Assembly: GCF_028372415.1 (NCBI RefSeq)
Contig: NC_092879.1
Coordinates: forward strand, 63,838,151 to 63,902,150
DNA length: 64,000 nt
Direction: 5' to 3'
Source of the DNA: Notamacropus eugenii
Lineage: Eukaryota; Chordata; Mammalia; Diprotodontia; Macropodidae
Part shown: positions 1 through 10,060 of the stretch, piece after piece
How positions within the stretch are numbered: position 1 is the first letter of the stretch
Layout: each line of letters begins with the position of its first letter
Notes under the pieces: model-generated
The model's input: the letters and a program-made list of their open reading frames with translations, nothing else
The model's database searches: none
Told to the model about the DNA's origin: nothing
Made by a program: the position numbers and the translations under genes

Positions 1-35
1 TGGGAGATGACAGGAAACAAAATACATAGATATAA

Positions 36-37
36 GA

Positions 38-80
<43 letters not shown>

Positions 81-93
81 ATATATATATATA
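36..93. repeat. (TATC)n microsatellite grading into (TA)n
   Basis: About ten tandem copies of the tetranucleotide TATC are followed by a short TA run. A pure array of this length is likely length-polymorphic. No transcript or element boundary is visible beside it. Confidence 0.97.
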
Positions 94-504
94 CATAGAA
101 CATACAAAAATAATCTGAAAGAAGGCAATAGCCCAAATAAGTGACTTAAGTCAGCCCTGATATGTGTGTATATGTGGATGAATTATCTATAAAGCAACTG
201 CAAGAACATATGTGTGTATAGGAAATTTTATACAAACATAGAGATGTTTGTATTATTATTAGATAACATATATGCATACACAAATTATAGCACTTGCTGG
301 TTAATTGTTTTCGTAACACACACATATGAATAGCTACATAGTAACTTTTTTTTGTTTGCTGTTATTATTGAAACTTCTGAGAAGACCCCCTAAGAAGTGC
401 GATTTATGCATGAGATAAGAGACCATCTTCAGAACCATGGAGAGTACCCAAGCAGTGCTAGCCACTACACAAACCCCAAACTAGCTAAAGTCTCAACCTA
501 TGAT
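94..504. other. AT-rich stretch without a recognised element
   Basis: The sequence is AT-rich with scattered ATATGTGTGTATAT-like runs. I see no repeat family, no credible reading frame and no RNA gene. Confidence 0.6.
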
Positions 505-763
505 AATGAGAGAGGAGGGAAGAAGGGAGAGAGGGAGAGGGGAGGAGGGGGAGAAAGGGGGAGGCGTCATCCTCTGTCTCTTAGACTCACAACCTAGGAG
601 TCATCCTGCCTTCCTCTCAGGAAGGGGGGAAAAGGGAGGTTGGGGAGAGAGGAGGGAGAGAGGGGGAGAGGAGGGAGAGGAGGGAAGAGAATGATGACAG
701 GAAAAGAGGGAGGGGACGGGGGGGGGGGGGGTGGAGAAGAGGGAGGGAAACAGACGGCGACAG
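505..763. repeat. Polypurine (GA/GGA) block split by an L2 segment
   Basis: Two purine-rich tracts (about 505-561 and 610-763) consist almost wholly of G and A on the plus strand. The second contains a run of 14 G at 718-731. Between them lies a 46-base L2-like segment (562-609) that recurs just after the second tract (764-811), so tract plus segment has been duplicated in tandem with a period near 200 bp. Such tracts can form triplex or G-quadruplex structures; that is inference. Confidence 0.85.
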
Positions 764-1504
764 GCATCATCCTCTGTCTCTCAGACTCACAACCTAGGTG
801 TCACTCTGGCTTGCTGACTACATCTCACCTACCATATTTTTGCTGTTGCCGAGGCTTACGGATTTCACCTGTGCAAATTCTCCCAGACGTACTCGTTGCC
901 ATCCCTCTGATGCAGGCCCTCATCACCTCACACCTCAGTCACTGCTAAAGCCTGCTGCTGGGTCTCCCTGCCTTAAATGCCTCCTCACTGCAATACAACT
1001 CCATTCGGCCATTGAAGTGATTTCCTAAAATGCAAGACTGAGAACGTTCTCCCCCCCACCCCCAAATAAACTCCAGTGTCTTCCTCTCACCTCTAGGAAC
1101 AGATAGGAGACGCTGTGTTTGGCAGCCTTTCCAATCTTACACCTCACTCCCTCACGTGTACTCTCCTAGCCAGTGACACTGGTCTCCTGTCTGCTTTATG
1201 AATAAGACAATCTATCTCTCAGCTCTAGGCATGCCCTCCCTTCTCTGCTCTGACCTCGCTGGCTTTCAGCTAACATCCCACCTTACCTTTAATCCCTCTT
1301 AATTCCTGTGCCTCCTCTCTGCTCATTATTTCTTATTTACCCTGTATAGAATTTTCTTTGTATATGTTTGCTCACATGTCTCCCCCATTAGACTGTTTCT
1401 TGAAAGCAAGGACTGTTATTTTGCCTCTGCTCATATCCGCAGGGCTCAGCACAGTGCCTGGCACATGGTAAGTGTTTCAGGAGTGTTTACTGAATATGAA
1501 AGAA
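764..1504 (+). mobile_element. L2 LINE, 3' part of ORF2 and 3' UTR
   Basis: The order of landmarks is that of the L2 3' region: GGCCCTCATCACCTCACACC (914-933), TGGTCTCCCTGCCTT-like text, AAACTCCAGTG, CTCCCCCATTAGACTG, then the L2 terminus with CAGCACAGTGCCTGGCACA (1447-1465). The reading frame is decayed. A 46-base stretch of its 5' side is duplicated upstream at 562-609, across the purine tract. Confidence 0.85.
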
Positions 1505-1886
1505 CATCAGCTAAGGACTGGCCACTGTGGGTGTGCAGCCTTGATATACTGCTGGAGAACAGCAAACCAAGACTACTTACAAGTACATACTGCTTTATTC
1601 TCATGCTAAAGGAACACATTGTTTTTCACTGAAGTACAGATTTTTGAAATGGGGAGAGATTGATCACCACCGCCCACTTTGGCAAAGGCTGGGCATAGTG
1701 TCTGTCTACTGCTGAGCAATGACGTCTCTTGCCAACCCAAAGCAGGATTCTACCGAGGGCAACAAGTCTAGAACTGATAATATCAGTTCCCCTACTGGCA
1801 TATCTGTTTATTTGTTGACTACTGAACGGGGTCCTTGTTTTAACTGTGATCAAGAATCTTGTACCTTTACTCTAATCAGGCAAACT
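1505..1886. other. Unique sequence, nothing recognised
   Basis: No repeat family is recognised. The part at about 1730-1850 has balanced composition and no obvious repeat signature, so it could hold old unique or constrained non-coding sequence, but nothing here shows function. Confidence 0.5.
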
Positions 1887-2095
1887 GGAATTCAAATGAA
1901 GTCTAAGTCACTTATTAGCTGTGTGACCTGGGGCAAGTCATTTCACTCTGTCTCAGTTTCCCTCATCTGTTAAATGGGGATAATAATAGCATGTGCCTTC
2001 CAGGATTGTTGGGAGGATCAAATGAGATAATAATTGTAAGTGTTTAGCACTGTGTCCTGCACATAGTAGGCACTATAAAAAGGTTGCTGTCTTTG
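1887..2095 (+). mobile_element. MIR SINE
   Basis: The MIR core GCTGTGTGACCTGGGGCAAG (1918-1937) is followed by CTCATCTGTTAAATGGGG, a GATTGTTGGGAGGATCAAATGAGAT-type block and a CACATAGTAGGCACT end. The copy is nearly full length. Confidence 0.9.
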
Positions 2096-2664
2096 CTATT
2101 TTTGCCGCACCCATATGTATGACATCAGAATGGCTTTTCCATAACTTTGGATGAAATAAAGCAGTCTTTTCAGGGGCTCATGACTTTTGACACAGCTAAG
2201 GTCAAAACAATAGACACAGGGTTGGAAGGTGGTTTCAAGGATGCAGCTGTCACTAGCAGACTTCGTAGCAATCTCCTTTGCCCAGCTGTTTCGGACAGTC
2301 TCCTGTATTTAAGACAGTATCTTTGAATAAGCACAGCCCAGTGGACAAGGCTTTCCCAGGGACACACAACACAGAGCTGGCAGATACAAAAATCTTCCCA
2401 GGCAACAGGACACCCAGAGCCACCACTGTTCTGCTCCAGAGAAGCTTCACACAACCCTCTGGCTTTGTATCCTGTTGGTACAATCAGCTGACTACACTTA
2501 CTCCATAGGTTATGAGTCTACCTGCTTTTATCTATTGCCTCAATGTAGACTCAGAAACAGAAAGAAGATGGTACACTTAGGGGGGGTGCGGGTGGGATGG
2601 GACAGTACCTATTGCCTTCCTACTCTCACCAATCAACTGCATTGCCTCCCTGATTGTACTAACC
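2096..2664. other. Unique sequence, nothing recognised
   Basis: Open frames on both strands here show no family resemblance and are probably chance. No RNA gene or repeat is seen. Confidence 0.5.
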
Positions 2665-2745
2665 ATGACAACCTGGGTCTGATTTCCAGCTATGCCACTG
2701 CTAGCTGTGTGACCCTCAGCATGCCACTTCCCACCTCTGATAAAC
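2665..2745 (+). mobile_element. MIR fragment
   Basis: A short core piece with CTAGCTGTGTGACCCTCAGC preceded by a CTGGGTCTGATTTCCAGC stretch, as in the MIR 5' half. Both ends are lost. Confidence 0.75.
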
Positions 2746-3430
2746 AGGAGGGAGATTCAGTGGCATTCTGCAGTAAAAAGGAAATGGAGGAAGGTGTGCA
2801 AGTCACGGGGTCACATTATTTGTTAAAGGTCAGGCTTGTTCTTGTGGGAAAATGTTTTTCTTTGTTGTTCACCACATCAGAATTCCCTGTATGGGCCGGA
2901 AACCTCTAAGATGGTGGAAGCCCCTTTTGAAATAGAATCCTCCTTCTTCATCCTGTTGTTTCCAGGAAGGAAATTGAGGGTCTCCCTTTACATGACCCCA
3001 TAGATCTGCTTTTAGCTTCAGAGGCTACTTTTTCTTGGGAGATCTATCCTCAAAACTCACAGTCCTTATGTTCCTCCTTCTCCATAATGGTAGCCATAAT
3101 GGTAATTCAGTATACTAAAATTTTGTGGGGTGAGATCTGAGACTAGAACAAGGTTCTGTAAGGGGATTTCTTATTAAAAGTATTATCATTGCTAAAGAGA
3201 AGTGGGAAAGTATAGCAATTAAAGTATACTTATGAGAAATTCGAGAAACACTGGGTGAAGAATAATAGAAATAATATTGTCCTTGGTAGATACCATGTAT
3301 AACTACAGACCGCCTAGACAGAAAGAGGAAATAGATATGAAAGTTAAAGATACATTTGTCAGATTCAGTTCTTAAGAATCACTATTGATTTCTGATCATT
3401 CAACTGAAATCAGATATGGAAGACTGTAAC
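2746..3430. other. Unique sequence, nothing recognised
   Basis: AT-rich toward the right side. A frame of about 144 codons that crosses the preceding MIR fragment ends here; because it reads through a SINE I do not call it a gene. Confidence 0.5.
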
Positions 3431-3605
3431 AGTTGTTTGTCCTTCCTTCTCAAAGAGAACCACGATATCAGTAGGATGATGCCATGACTTGCAAGTGAAT
3501 TGGGTTTAAGTGAGGGAAGTCCATGCAAGATCAACAGCCTCACTTTCTCCTCAGAGCTATCTGGGTCCAGTGGCAAGACATAGAACAGGATGACTGGAGA
3601 TGGCC
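3431..3605 (+). mobile_element. Left arm of a snapback-type marsupial repeat
   Basis: From TTGTCCTTCCTTCTCAAAGA (near 3436) to AGGATGACTGGAGATGGCC the segment matches the left arm of the complete copy at 32,290-33,360: the CTCAAAGAGAACCA start, the CATGACTTGCAAGTGAATTG region, and CAGCCTCACTTTCTCC followed by TCCAGTGGCAAGACA. The rest of the element is absent or too diverged to follow. Confidence 0.7.
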
Positions 3606-4014
3606 TCCAGACACAGAGGAACATTGAGGCTGAAGCCTTGAGTTTGAGCCCCAAGTGGATATGTTTCTTTCCATGGTCACAGACCAGCCTGGACATCTTA
3701 CCAATTCAACCTAGAGTCACAGGGAGGACTGGGCAAGAGAGTGTGGGTGGAGGGACACAATTTTACCATGCAACTCCATATGTGATACTTATTGCTGATG
3801 GTTCATCAAGGTCATCCTCCTCTAAAGCATCATCATCAAACACAGGTACAGATCCAAGAGTAGTTTGTCAGAAGACAGAGTGATCCATGGGCTGAACACT
3901 TCTCTGGGAGTCAAAGAACATGGATTTTAACCTGTTTTACTACTGTGAGACTCTGGAGAAATGCCTCTAGGCCTCTCTTTCTTCTTCTATTTAAAAAAAA
4001 GAGTTGAATTAGAT
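3606..4014. other. Mostly unassigned, possible SINE traces
   Basis: The part after 3880 looks vaguely like the 3' half of a MIR-like SINE (CTCTGGAGAAATGCCTCTAGG, then a short A-rich run). The rest is not recognised. Confidence 0.4.
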
Positions 4015-4200
4015 CAGCAGGTGTTAACCTAGAGTCCATTAACTTGTTATTAAAATACTTTGATAACTTTCTTTTAATATAGTTGGTTGCATTTATTATT
4101 CCATGTTTTATTTTCTGTATTTCAAGTCATTGTTGAAGAAAGAGTCCTTAGGCTCTATCAGACAGCCAATAGAATCCAGGACACAGAACAAATGTTAAGA
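4015..4200 (-). mobile_element. Unnamed AT-rich mammalian repeat, copy 1
   Basis: This is one of four copies in the window of a repeat whose other strand reads roughly GGGTTCTTAACATTTGT, ACCCCTTTGGCAGTCTGG, a block resembling ATTCTGAGAATAATGTT, then AATCCTATGTATTTTA. Here AAGAACCCCTA lies at the right end, so the copy is on the minus strand. Its class is not known to me. Confidence 0.55.
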
Positions 4201-5577
4201 ACCCCTAGACGAAATGAGCTTCAAGGTTCCTCCCAGATCTGATTACAGAATCCTAATGATGCTCACAGAAGGTTAAAACTTAACTGGAAGATTCAGTACC
4301 ACAGTCTGAGACGTGAAACATTGGTATGTGCTTCAGACCTCCTAAGGCATTTCTCCTGTTTTGTGAGATTTTCCTTTTGTGATTTCATACATTTGCTGCA
4401 AACTCCTGATTACCTAAAACGGAAAAAAAAGCAACAGCTAAAGGCAAGCTACTGGAAGCCAAGGTCAGGAGCTTCCTAGGTGAACCTCTCCAGGGCCCTG
4501 CCATAGAACAGGCTGATTTCCCAAGATTGACAGCTTAAGGATATGGCCCATCTCCGACATCAGTGGGGAAGCTTGAGCCAGCAGTTCCCGGGGCCCTGGC
4601 ATGAAAGGCAGAGGACACAGGGAATTATTTATCATGCACATCTGAAGAAAGTGGGAGCAAAATGGAGAGAGTCTAAAGAAAACGTGGCAGTAAAACATTT
4701 GCAGCTATGACTCAGGTACCTGGCTCGTCTGCCAAAACGCTGACATTTGTTAAAGAGAAAATGGATGGAACCAGAGCACAGAGGACTAGGGCTGTTGGAA
4801 TTACGCAGAAATGTAGTAGCAGCCAAGACATTACGTTTCAGTATTTGACCTTGTGGTGGCAAAATGGGTTATGTCCTGCTTGAATCTTCCCTTTACTCTT
4901 TGTACCCTCATCTATGGACTGATCCCTCAGAGGCACATTTGGCATGTCACAAAATTGGGAGGCGCAGAAAAGAAGAGAACTTCGAAATTCCAGCAAGAAC
5001 ACTGACTCTCTTGCCCTAGTGGAACAAATCATAACACTGTAATTATAAATTGGGTCACTAACTAAGCTCTAAGTGAATGGTAATTAGCCTTAACCTTCCT
5101 GAAAATCAGCAATTCCAGTCTGTCTAGTTGTGGGCCATAAAACCGCGTCCCCATAGAGACACTCGTTCCTTCACGGAGTAGGTGTCCTTCCCTGAAGGCT
5201 TCTCAAGTCTGCAGCCTAGTAGAGCAAAGCTTTTAATGAAGGGAAATATTAGCATTGTCGAATGATTAAATAAAATATACAGCTGGGCTCCACACTAAAT
5301 AAGTTATTGCAGAAGCTTTGAAAGAAGACTCTTCTCTACATGCAGCTTTTTGAAAATATATTTTACGTTTACCTGTCGACATACATATTAGATGCCCTCT
5401 TTCCAACTCCCCACTCCAGTAAAACAGAAGCTTTTGGAAGGAATAGACTGTTTACCTTTTGTGATATCCCCAGCAACTTGTAAAGTGCTTTGCTGGCTTT
5501 TGGCAGGGGAAGGGGGCCTGCTATTCTATTGCTGTAAGGACCTCCTGGCATGTAAACTCACTCCACTAATCCGCATC
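4201..5577. other. Unique sequence, nothing recognised
   Basis: About 1.4 kb without a recognised repeat or RNA gene. Small open frames are present but have no domain or codon signature. A short CpG-bearing patch lies near 5145. Confidence 0.5.
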
Positions 5578-5706
5578 AGAAATTCTAACTGGGACACAGA
5601 GATCAAGTGACTTGCCCAGGGTCACTCTGATAGCACATGTATGAAGAAGGACTTAAAAAAAAAGCAGGTCTTGATGCAAGACCAAACCTCTCTACTGTAC
5701 TATGGT
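5578..5706 (-). mobile_element. MIR-like SINE fragment
   Basis: Antisense MIR core CAAGTGACTTGCCCAGGGTC (5604-5623), followed by a decayed 5' half ending near CTCTACTGTACTATGG. A short A run interrupts it at about 5655. Confidence 0.8.
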
Positions 5707-5889
5707 TCACAGAAGGCTAAAAAAACCTTTGCTTAATTGACACTATTGTACCATTTTTTTTCCCTTTTAGGGAAAAAAAAGTATCACTTGAAGTTATAGA
5801 ATCATCTATACATTACAGTTATTGTGATTAATACTAGCATCAGATGACTGTATTGGAGTGCACCACTAATAAAGGTGCAATTGTGAACA

Positions 5890-6028
5890 AGTATCTGACC
5901 TCTCTTCACCTGTTTTTGCAGCTGTAAAATGTGGAAAACAAAGCTTGCCCTGCTTGCTTCACATGGTCATTTTGTGGGTCAATATGGGATTGACATACAT
6001 GAAAGGACTTTGTAAATCGAAAACCACC
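5890..6028 (+). mobile_element. MIR 3' half
   Basis: Reads as CTGACCTCTCTTCACCTG, then GCTGTAAAATGTGGAAAAC, then a degraded tail ending near GGACTTTGTAAATCG, the usual MIR order. The 5' tRNA-like part is missing. Confidence 0.75.
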
Positions 6029-6065
6029 AAATTGCCCTCCTTGATAGCAGCTGCTATATTTATTA

Positions 6066-6124
6066 TCTTTCTTTGAATCCCTGGGGCTTAGCACAATGCT
6101 GGGCATATAAAAAGTGTTTAACAT
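6066..6124 (+). mobile_element. L2 3' terminus
   Basis: Only the last 60 bases remain: TTTGAATCCCTGGGGCTTAG, CACAATGCTGGGCATA, AAGTGTTTAA, matching the conserved L2 end. It sits directly behind a MIR that shares the same 3' end type. Confidence 0.75.
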
Positions 6125-6869
6125 AAGGGCATTCTGACCAAAAAAACATTATTTTGTCCACGTGCTGGGCACATGGTGCAAAGTATCTAAGTGTGGCCCA
6201 GAATGGCATGGAAGTTGGAAGCTTGCTCAGTTCAAGAGCAGGGAGAAGGCAGGGAGGGAGCACAGCAGAATTGCCTGAATCCCACCTTGTGTCATTTACA
6301 AACACAATGATCCCAATCCCCCAGCAACAGTCCAAATCATCAACTCACGTTTTGCTTCTACCATTCATAGTTTTCTCAACCTATCCAGATTTCCGTTCAG
6401 CTATATTGCCTGGGAGTGTGACATATTTTTACTATACAGTGTCTCCTAGGTTTGAAAATAGAGCTCCTCTCCACCAGGGGTAGCATCTTTTTCTATCAGC
6501 TGTAACAATCTATATCCTCAATATGTAACTCTTCTCAATGAATGGTATTCCTTTAGAAATAACATCAATGTGTCTAACTAGCTGTTTACCTGCCTAAGAT
6601 ATTTATGAGACATATTATATATAATTTATACATGTGTGCATGTATATATAGTTATATCATTAACATACACATCTCCAAAAATAAATATTTGAAATTTGGA
6701 TCATTTATGCCATTTTAAAACTTGGTTGCTATATATTCTATTGCCATCTGTTCCTCTCCTTGAATTCATTTCTATCCCAGAAAAAAAGAAAAGCTTCCCA
6801 GTAGAGAACAAAAAAGCCAAACAAATCTACAAAGTCAGGCAAATCTACAAGAATTTCCAGTGTTCTAGA
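6125..6869. other. AT-rich stretch, nothing recognised
   Basis: Right half strongly AT-rich with TATATATAGTTATAT-like text at about 6600-6660. An open frame at 6154-6483 shows no known domain. Confidence 0.5.
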
Positions 6870-7385
6870 GCCTAAGTGATCAGTTTTATAGGGTCTGGAA
6901 GACCCCCAACGACCCTAATGGAAGTGTTCAAATATCTATTTTTTAATGTGCTTCGGTGCCTGAAAAGAACCATTACTAGAGAAGAGGAAAGGGGATGCAA
7001 CGAGCTGAAGCAAGGAATAAAACAGGGTTATGGATGCTCAAAACTGGTTCGTCACTGTCATGGAGGATATGTAATACAGAGTCTAAATAGTGACTCCCCA
7101 CATGTGGTGAAGTCCTCTGGACCTTATTTGCCAGTGACATTGTGATCCTTCTATCAAATTCCAAAACACTGAAAAGCCCCCTAAATGGGACCCATGATCA
7201 TTCAAAAAATCTATCTATTTACACAGGGAAAACAAAGTGGATGAAGCCTGACAATCAGTTGGAAGTTGGATGCTGTACTAAACTGGATAGAAAACTCAAA
7301 GCTGATCCACAAGTAAACATACCTTAGACAAACACTGAATGGATGACATACTATACCCAGATTTAAAGAGGATAACAGGTTGAAT
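6870..7385 (+). mobile_element. RTE-clade LINE reverse-transcriptase fragment
   Basis: Translated in two plus-strand frames, it gives ELKQGIKQGYGCSKLVRHCH (near 7003-7062) and DIVILLSNSKTLKS (near 7137-7178), then TGKTKWM (near 7225). This order, GIKQG then a D-I-V-I block then TGKTKWM, is that of the RTE/BovB-type reverse transcriptase around the catalytic FADD box. The catalytic box itself is broken by a frame change near 7130. The fragment is old, has no 5' or 3' end, and is distinct from the L1 copies nearby. Confidence 0.75.
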
Positions 7386-7639
7386 TACCATGGTAAATAT
7401 TTATAATTCCTTTAATGGCTCAAATCTTCTACCCAAAACAAAAATCCATCTTCATTTTTTAAAATCCCCTTTATCAATGCCTTTTTTCTTTACTTTCACA
7501 GTTATTTCAATACCTCTTTTAAAAATAATATTATATAGAAACAATGGATACAGTGATCACATCTGCCAGCACGTACAGTACCGTGTCTCAGAGTGACCTG
7601 TCTTTCTTCCCTGAGGGGTTGGGAAATGGAGAGCTCCAT

Positions 7640-8660
7640 CTCATTGTCTATTCTCCAGAAATTTCATTTGTTTTTCCACTCAGAGTTCCAATTCCTTTGA
7701 GTGAATTTTAAATTTACATTGCTTGAGTGATATGTATGGTTCTCTTTTATGTTTTTATTGCATTGCTCATCAGTTCATAGACATCTTCGTGTTTCTTTGA
7801 ATGCTTTGTACTCCTCTTTTCTTACTACACAATGCTGCATTCCATCCATAGGCCATTGAATGCGCAGAACTCAATTCTTTTGGCTAATCCACATTTTCCC
7901 CTCAGTTCTTTGTTAGAAGTAATGTTAACAATTTTTTGAGTATATATTAGATTTCTGATTTTGTCCATAATTTAGGGTCAATGCACAGATACAAGAATGC
8001 TGAGTCCAAGGGTATGGACAGTTTTGGCAATTTTCTTACATAATTTCAAAATGAGATCAATAACAGATGAACTAAATCACAGTTATGCCAACAATGAATT
8101 TATGTTCCTGTCTTCCCTGTAGCCCCTCCAACATTAACTGTTCATGTTGAATACTTTGTCAGTTATATTTAATGCATATACATTGTATCCTAAAAGTCTT
8201 GGTGCAGTTTTAGGCTATTAAAGATAAAGTTATTATAGCTTAAAATAACATCAAAACTTTTGGGACATGCTATATTTTCCCTTTACCATTTCTTTTCTAA
8301 TTCTGTCTTCATTTATCCTATTCATGCCAAACATTTTAATCTTTTGGAGTCAAACTTCTCTACCTTTTATGAACTCCTCTAGCTCTTATCAAAAATTCAA
8401 GTCCTTGTTGTCAAAGGTATTTAATTTTTGTTTCTAATTTATTTCATGGTGACCTCTAGTATTCAGGTTACATATCTATTTTAAACTTATTATGGAATAT
8501 ATTGAAAGACGTTTGCCTAAATTTGATTTCTGCCAAACTCTTTTCCCATTTTTCCAAGTCTCATCCAAATTGGAGTTCTTCCCCTCAACCCTTGGGCTGT
8601 TCTTTTATTGATTTTGTTCCAAAATATGACTACAAGTTATGTAATATGATGACATTTTCT
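7640..8660 (-). mobile_element. L1 LINE, old antisense 3' ORF2 region
   Basis: Read on the minus strand it follows the 3' third of L1 ORF2. On the plus strand the antisense landmarks are GTCCAAGGGTATGGACAGTT (8003-8022), CTTACATAATTTCAAAATG, AACAATGAATTTATGTTCC, CCCCTCCAACATTAACTG, and later ATTTCATGGTGACCTCTAGT followed by ATTTCTGCCAAACTCTTTTC. Heavy divergence marks it as an old copy. It is interrupted at 8181-8270 by a mariner-like palindrome. Confidence 0.75.
8181..8270. mobile_element. Mariner-like palindromic MITE
   Basis: A 90-bp imperfect palindrome. The left arm has CCTAAAAGTCTTGGTGCAGT and TTTTAGGCTATTA; the right arm read backwards gives TGTCCCAAAAGTTTTGATGT and TTTTAAGCTATAA. CCCAAAAGTCTT-type ends are typical of Tc1/mariner elements, and TATA lies at both edges, consistent with a TA target duplication. 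There is no transposase. It lies inside the antisense L1. Confidence 0.7.
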
Positions 8661-8772
8661 TAAATTGAAGATCACCCAAGGGGCAATGGAATATAAAATA
8701 TGTCATCAGAAAAAAGAAATACATATGACCAGAAGAAAAGAGTGGTTTGTTACATAAGAAGAGTTAATGAAT

Positions 8773-8985
8773 AGACTACAGGCTGGTGTTATGGACAGGG
8801 CATTAGATTTGGAGTCAAGAGGACCTGAGTTCAAATCCCACCTCATACCCTTACTAGCTGTGTGACCCTGAGCAGGTCATTTCATCTCTTCATTTTTTTT
8901 TAAAGTTTCCTTATCTATAAAATAAGAAGGTTGAGGCTGATGCATTCTGAGGTCACTTTTAACTCTAAAACACTGATACAGGGAT
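8773..8985 (+). mobile_element. MIR/THER-type SINE, near full length
   Basis: tRNA-like head (GGACAGGGCATTAGATTTGG), then GGACCTGAGTTCAAATCCC (8820-8838), CTAGCTGTGTGACCCTGAGC, CTTATCTATAAAATAAG, and a final AGGTCACTTTTAACTCTAAA-type end. All domains are in order. Confidence 0.88.
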
Positions 8986-9902
8986 ATTCATGTAATAATG
9001 TCTAAAGAATGAGGAAGGGGTGGCAACACATTAGGTCAGCAATCTGTGATTTGTTGGTAGCTTTACAGGAGGTAATGAACAAGAGCTGCTCAGAATGGCC
9101 TGCAATCTACATCATTGAAGGGTGTGCCACACTAATGAGATTACTGTGCAAACACAGCAATGGAGTTTGCAACACCACAAAGGCTACAAGAGAGGAATTT
9201 CAAGCATCAATTCATTCATGTGTTATGATCCCAGTATGGAAAGGATGAGAAGTGGAGTAACACCTCAAACAAAGAGGTCAAATGAGGCAGGCAGGTAAGA
9301 AAGAATCTCAACCTTTTTTCCAGGGATTCTGGAACCCAGACAGGCAGAATAATGCTGGTATGGTGTGTCCCCTGGTGAAGCAAACCCCAAATGGCAGATG
9401 ACTTATTCGCCTTTCCTTTCCCAGGCTCTTGCAGAGGTGGTAACAAGCAGCTAAATGAGGAGCCTAGGGACAGGAGGGGTGAAGAGGAAAAGGAAGGGGC
9501 CAGATAATTCATGTCCTGCCTAGCTGGCTTCTAAATCTGTACTTTACATCCTTCTCCCTGTGTGACTGTATACTGAATGCCAGTGAGGCTTTGCAATCCG
9601 AAGGCCTTCAAGGGAATGAAAACAAGCAAGACTGCATTTTAAAATTCCATGAAATTCATGTATAACAAAGATGGTGCCAATGCAAATTTCCCCTTTAACC
9701 CAGAGGCTATTTGGCTTCTACTCTGTGGCTGCTCTCTCCTTCTCCCACTGAGGCAGGATACAAAGCTAACAGCAATGTCAATAGCTGTTAGCCCACGTGG
9801 CTACCACAGGTCAACGCTCTTAGGAAGAAAGGCAGCTGTATGGCCAAGAGGAGGATGGGGTGGAAGGAAGAAAAGGACCCTGGCCCTTCACTCAGAAAGA
9901 CT
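8986..9902. other. Unique sequence, nothing recognised
   Basis: Short open frames on both strands have no recognisable domain. No repeat or RNA signature is seen. Confidence 0.5.
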
Positions 9903-10060
9903 TTGGTGTTTCCTAGCCTTGTGACCCTAGCTGAGCCAATTGACCTCTCTGACCCTTAGTTTCCTCCTCTGTTAAAAAGGGATAATGAAGAAAACACTTA
10001 GCTCCCAAGGTTGGAGTGAAGAAAACCTTATAGGTACCTTCAAGCGCTATGGAATGGTCC
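9903..10060 (+). mobile_element. MIR SINE
   Basis: CTAGCCTTGTGACCCTAGC is followed by TTCCTCCTCTGTTAAAAAGG and an AAGGTTGGAGTGAAG-type block, the MIR core to tail order. Confidence 0.8.

Noticed and set aside
1-93. Tetranucleotide array considered as a CRISPR-like or satellite array
   Set aside because: It is a simple 4-base microsatellite without spacers or longer units.
2475-2909. 144-codon plus-strand open frame
   Set aside because: It reads through a MIR fragment (2,665-2,745) and shows no domain or homolog that I recognise.
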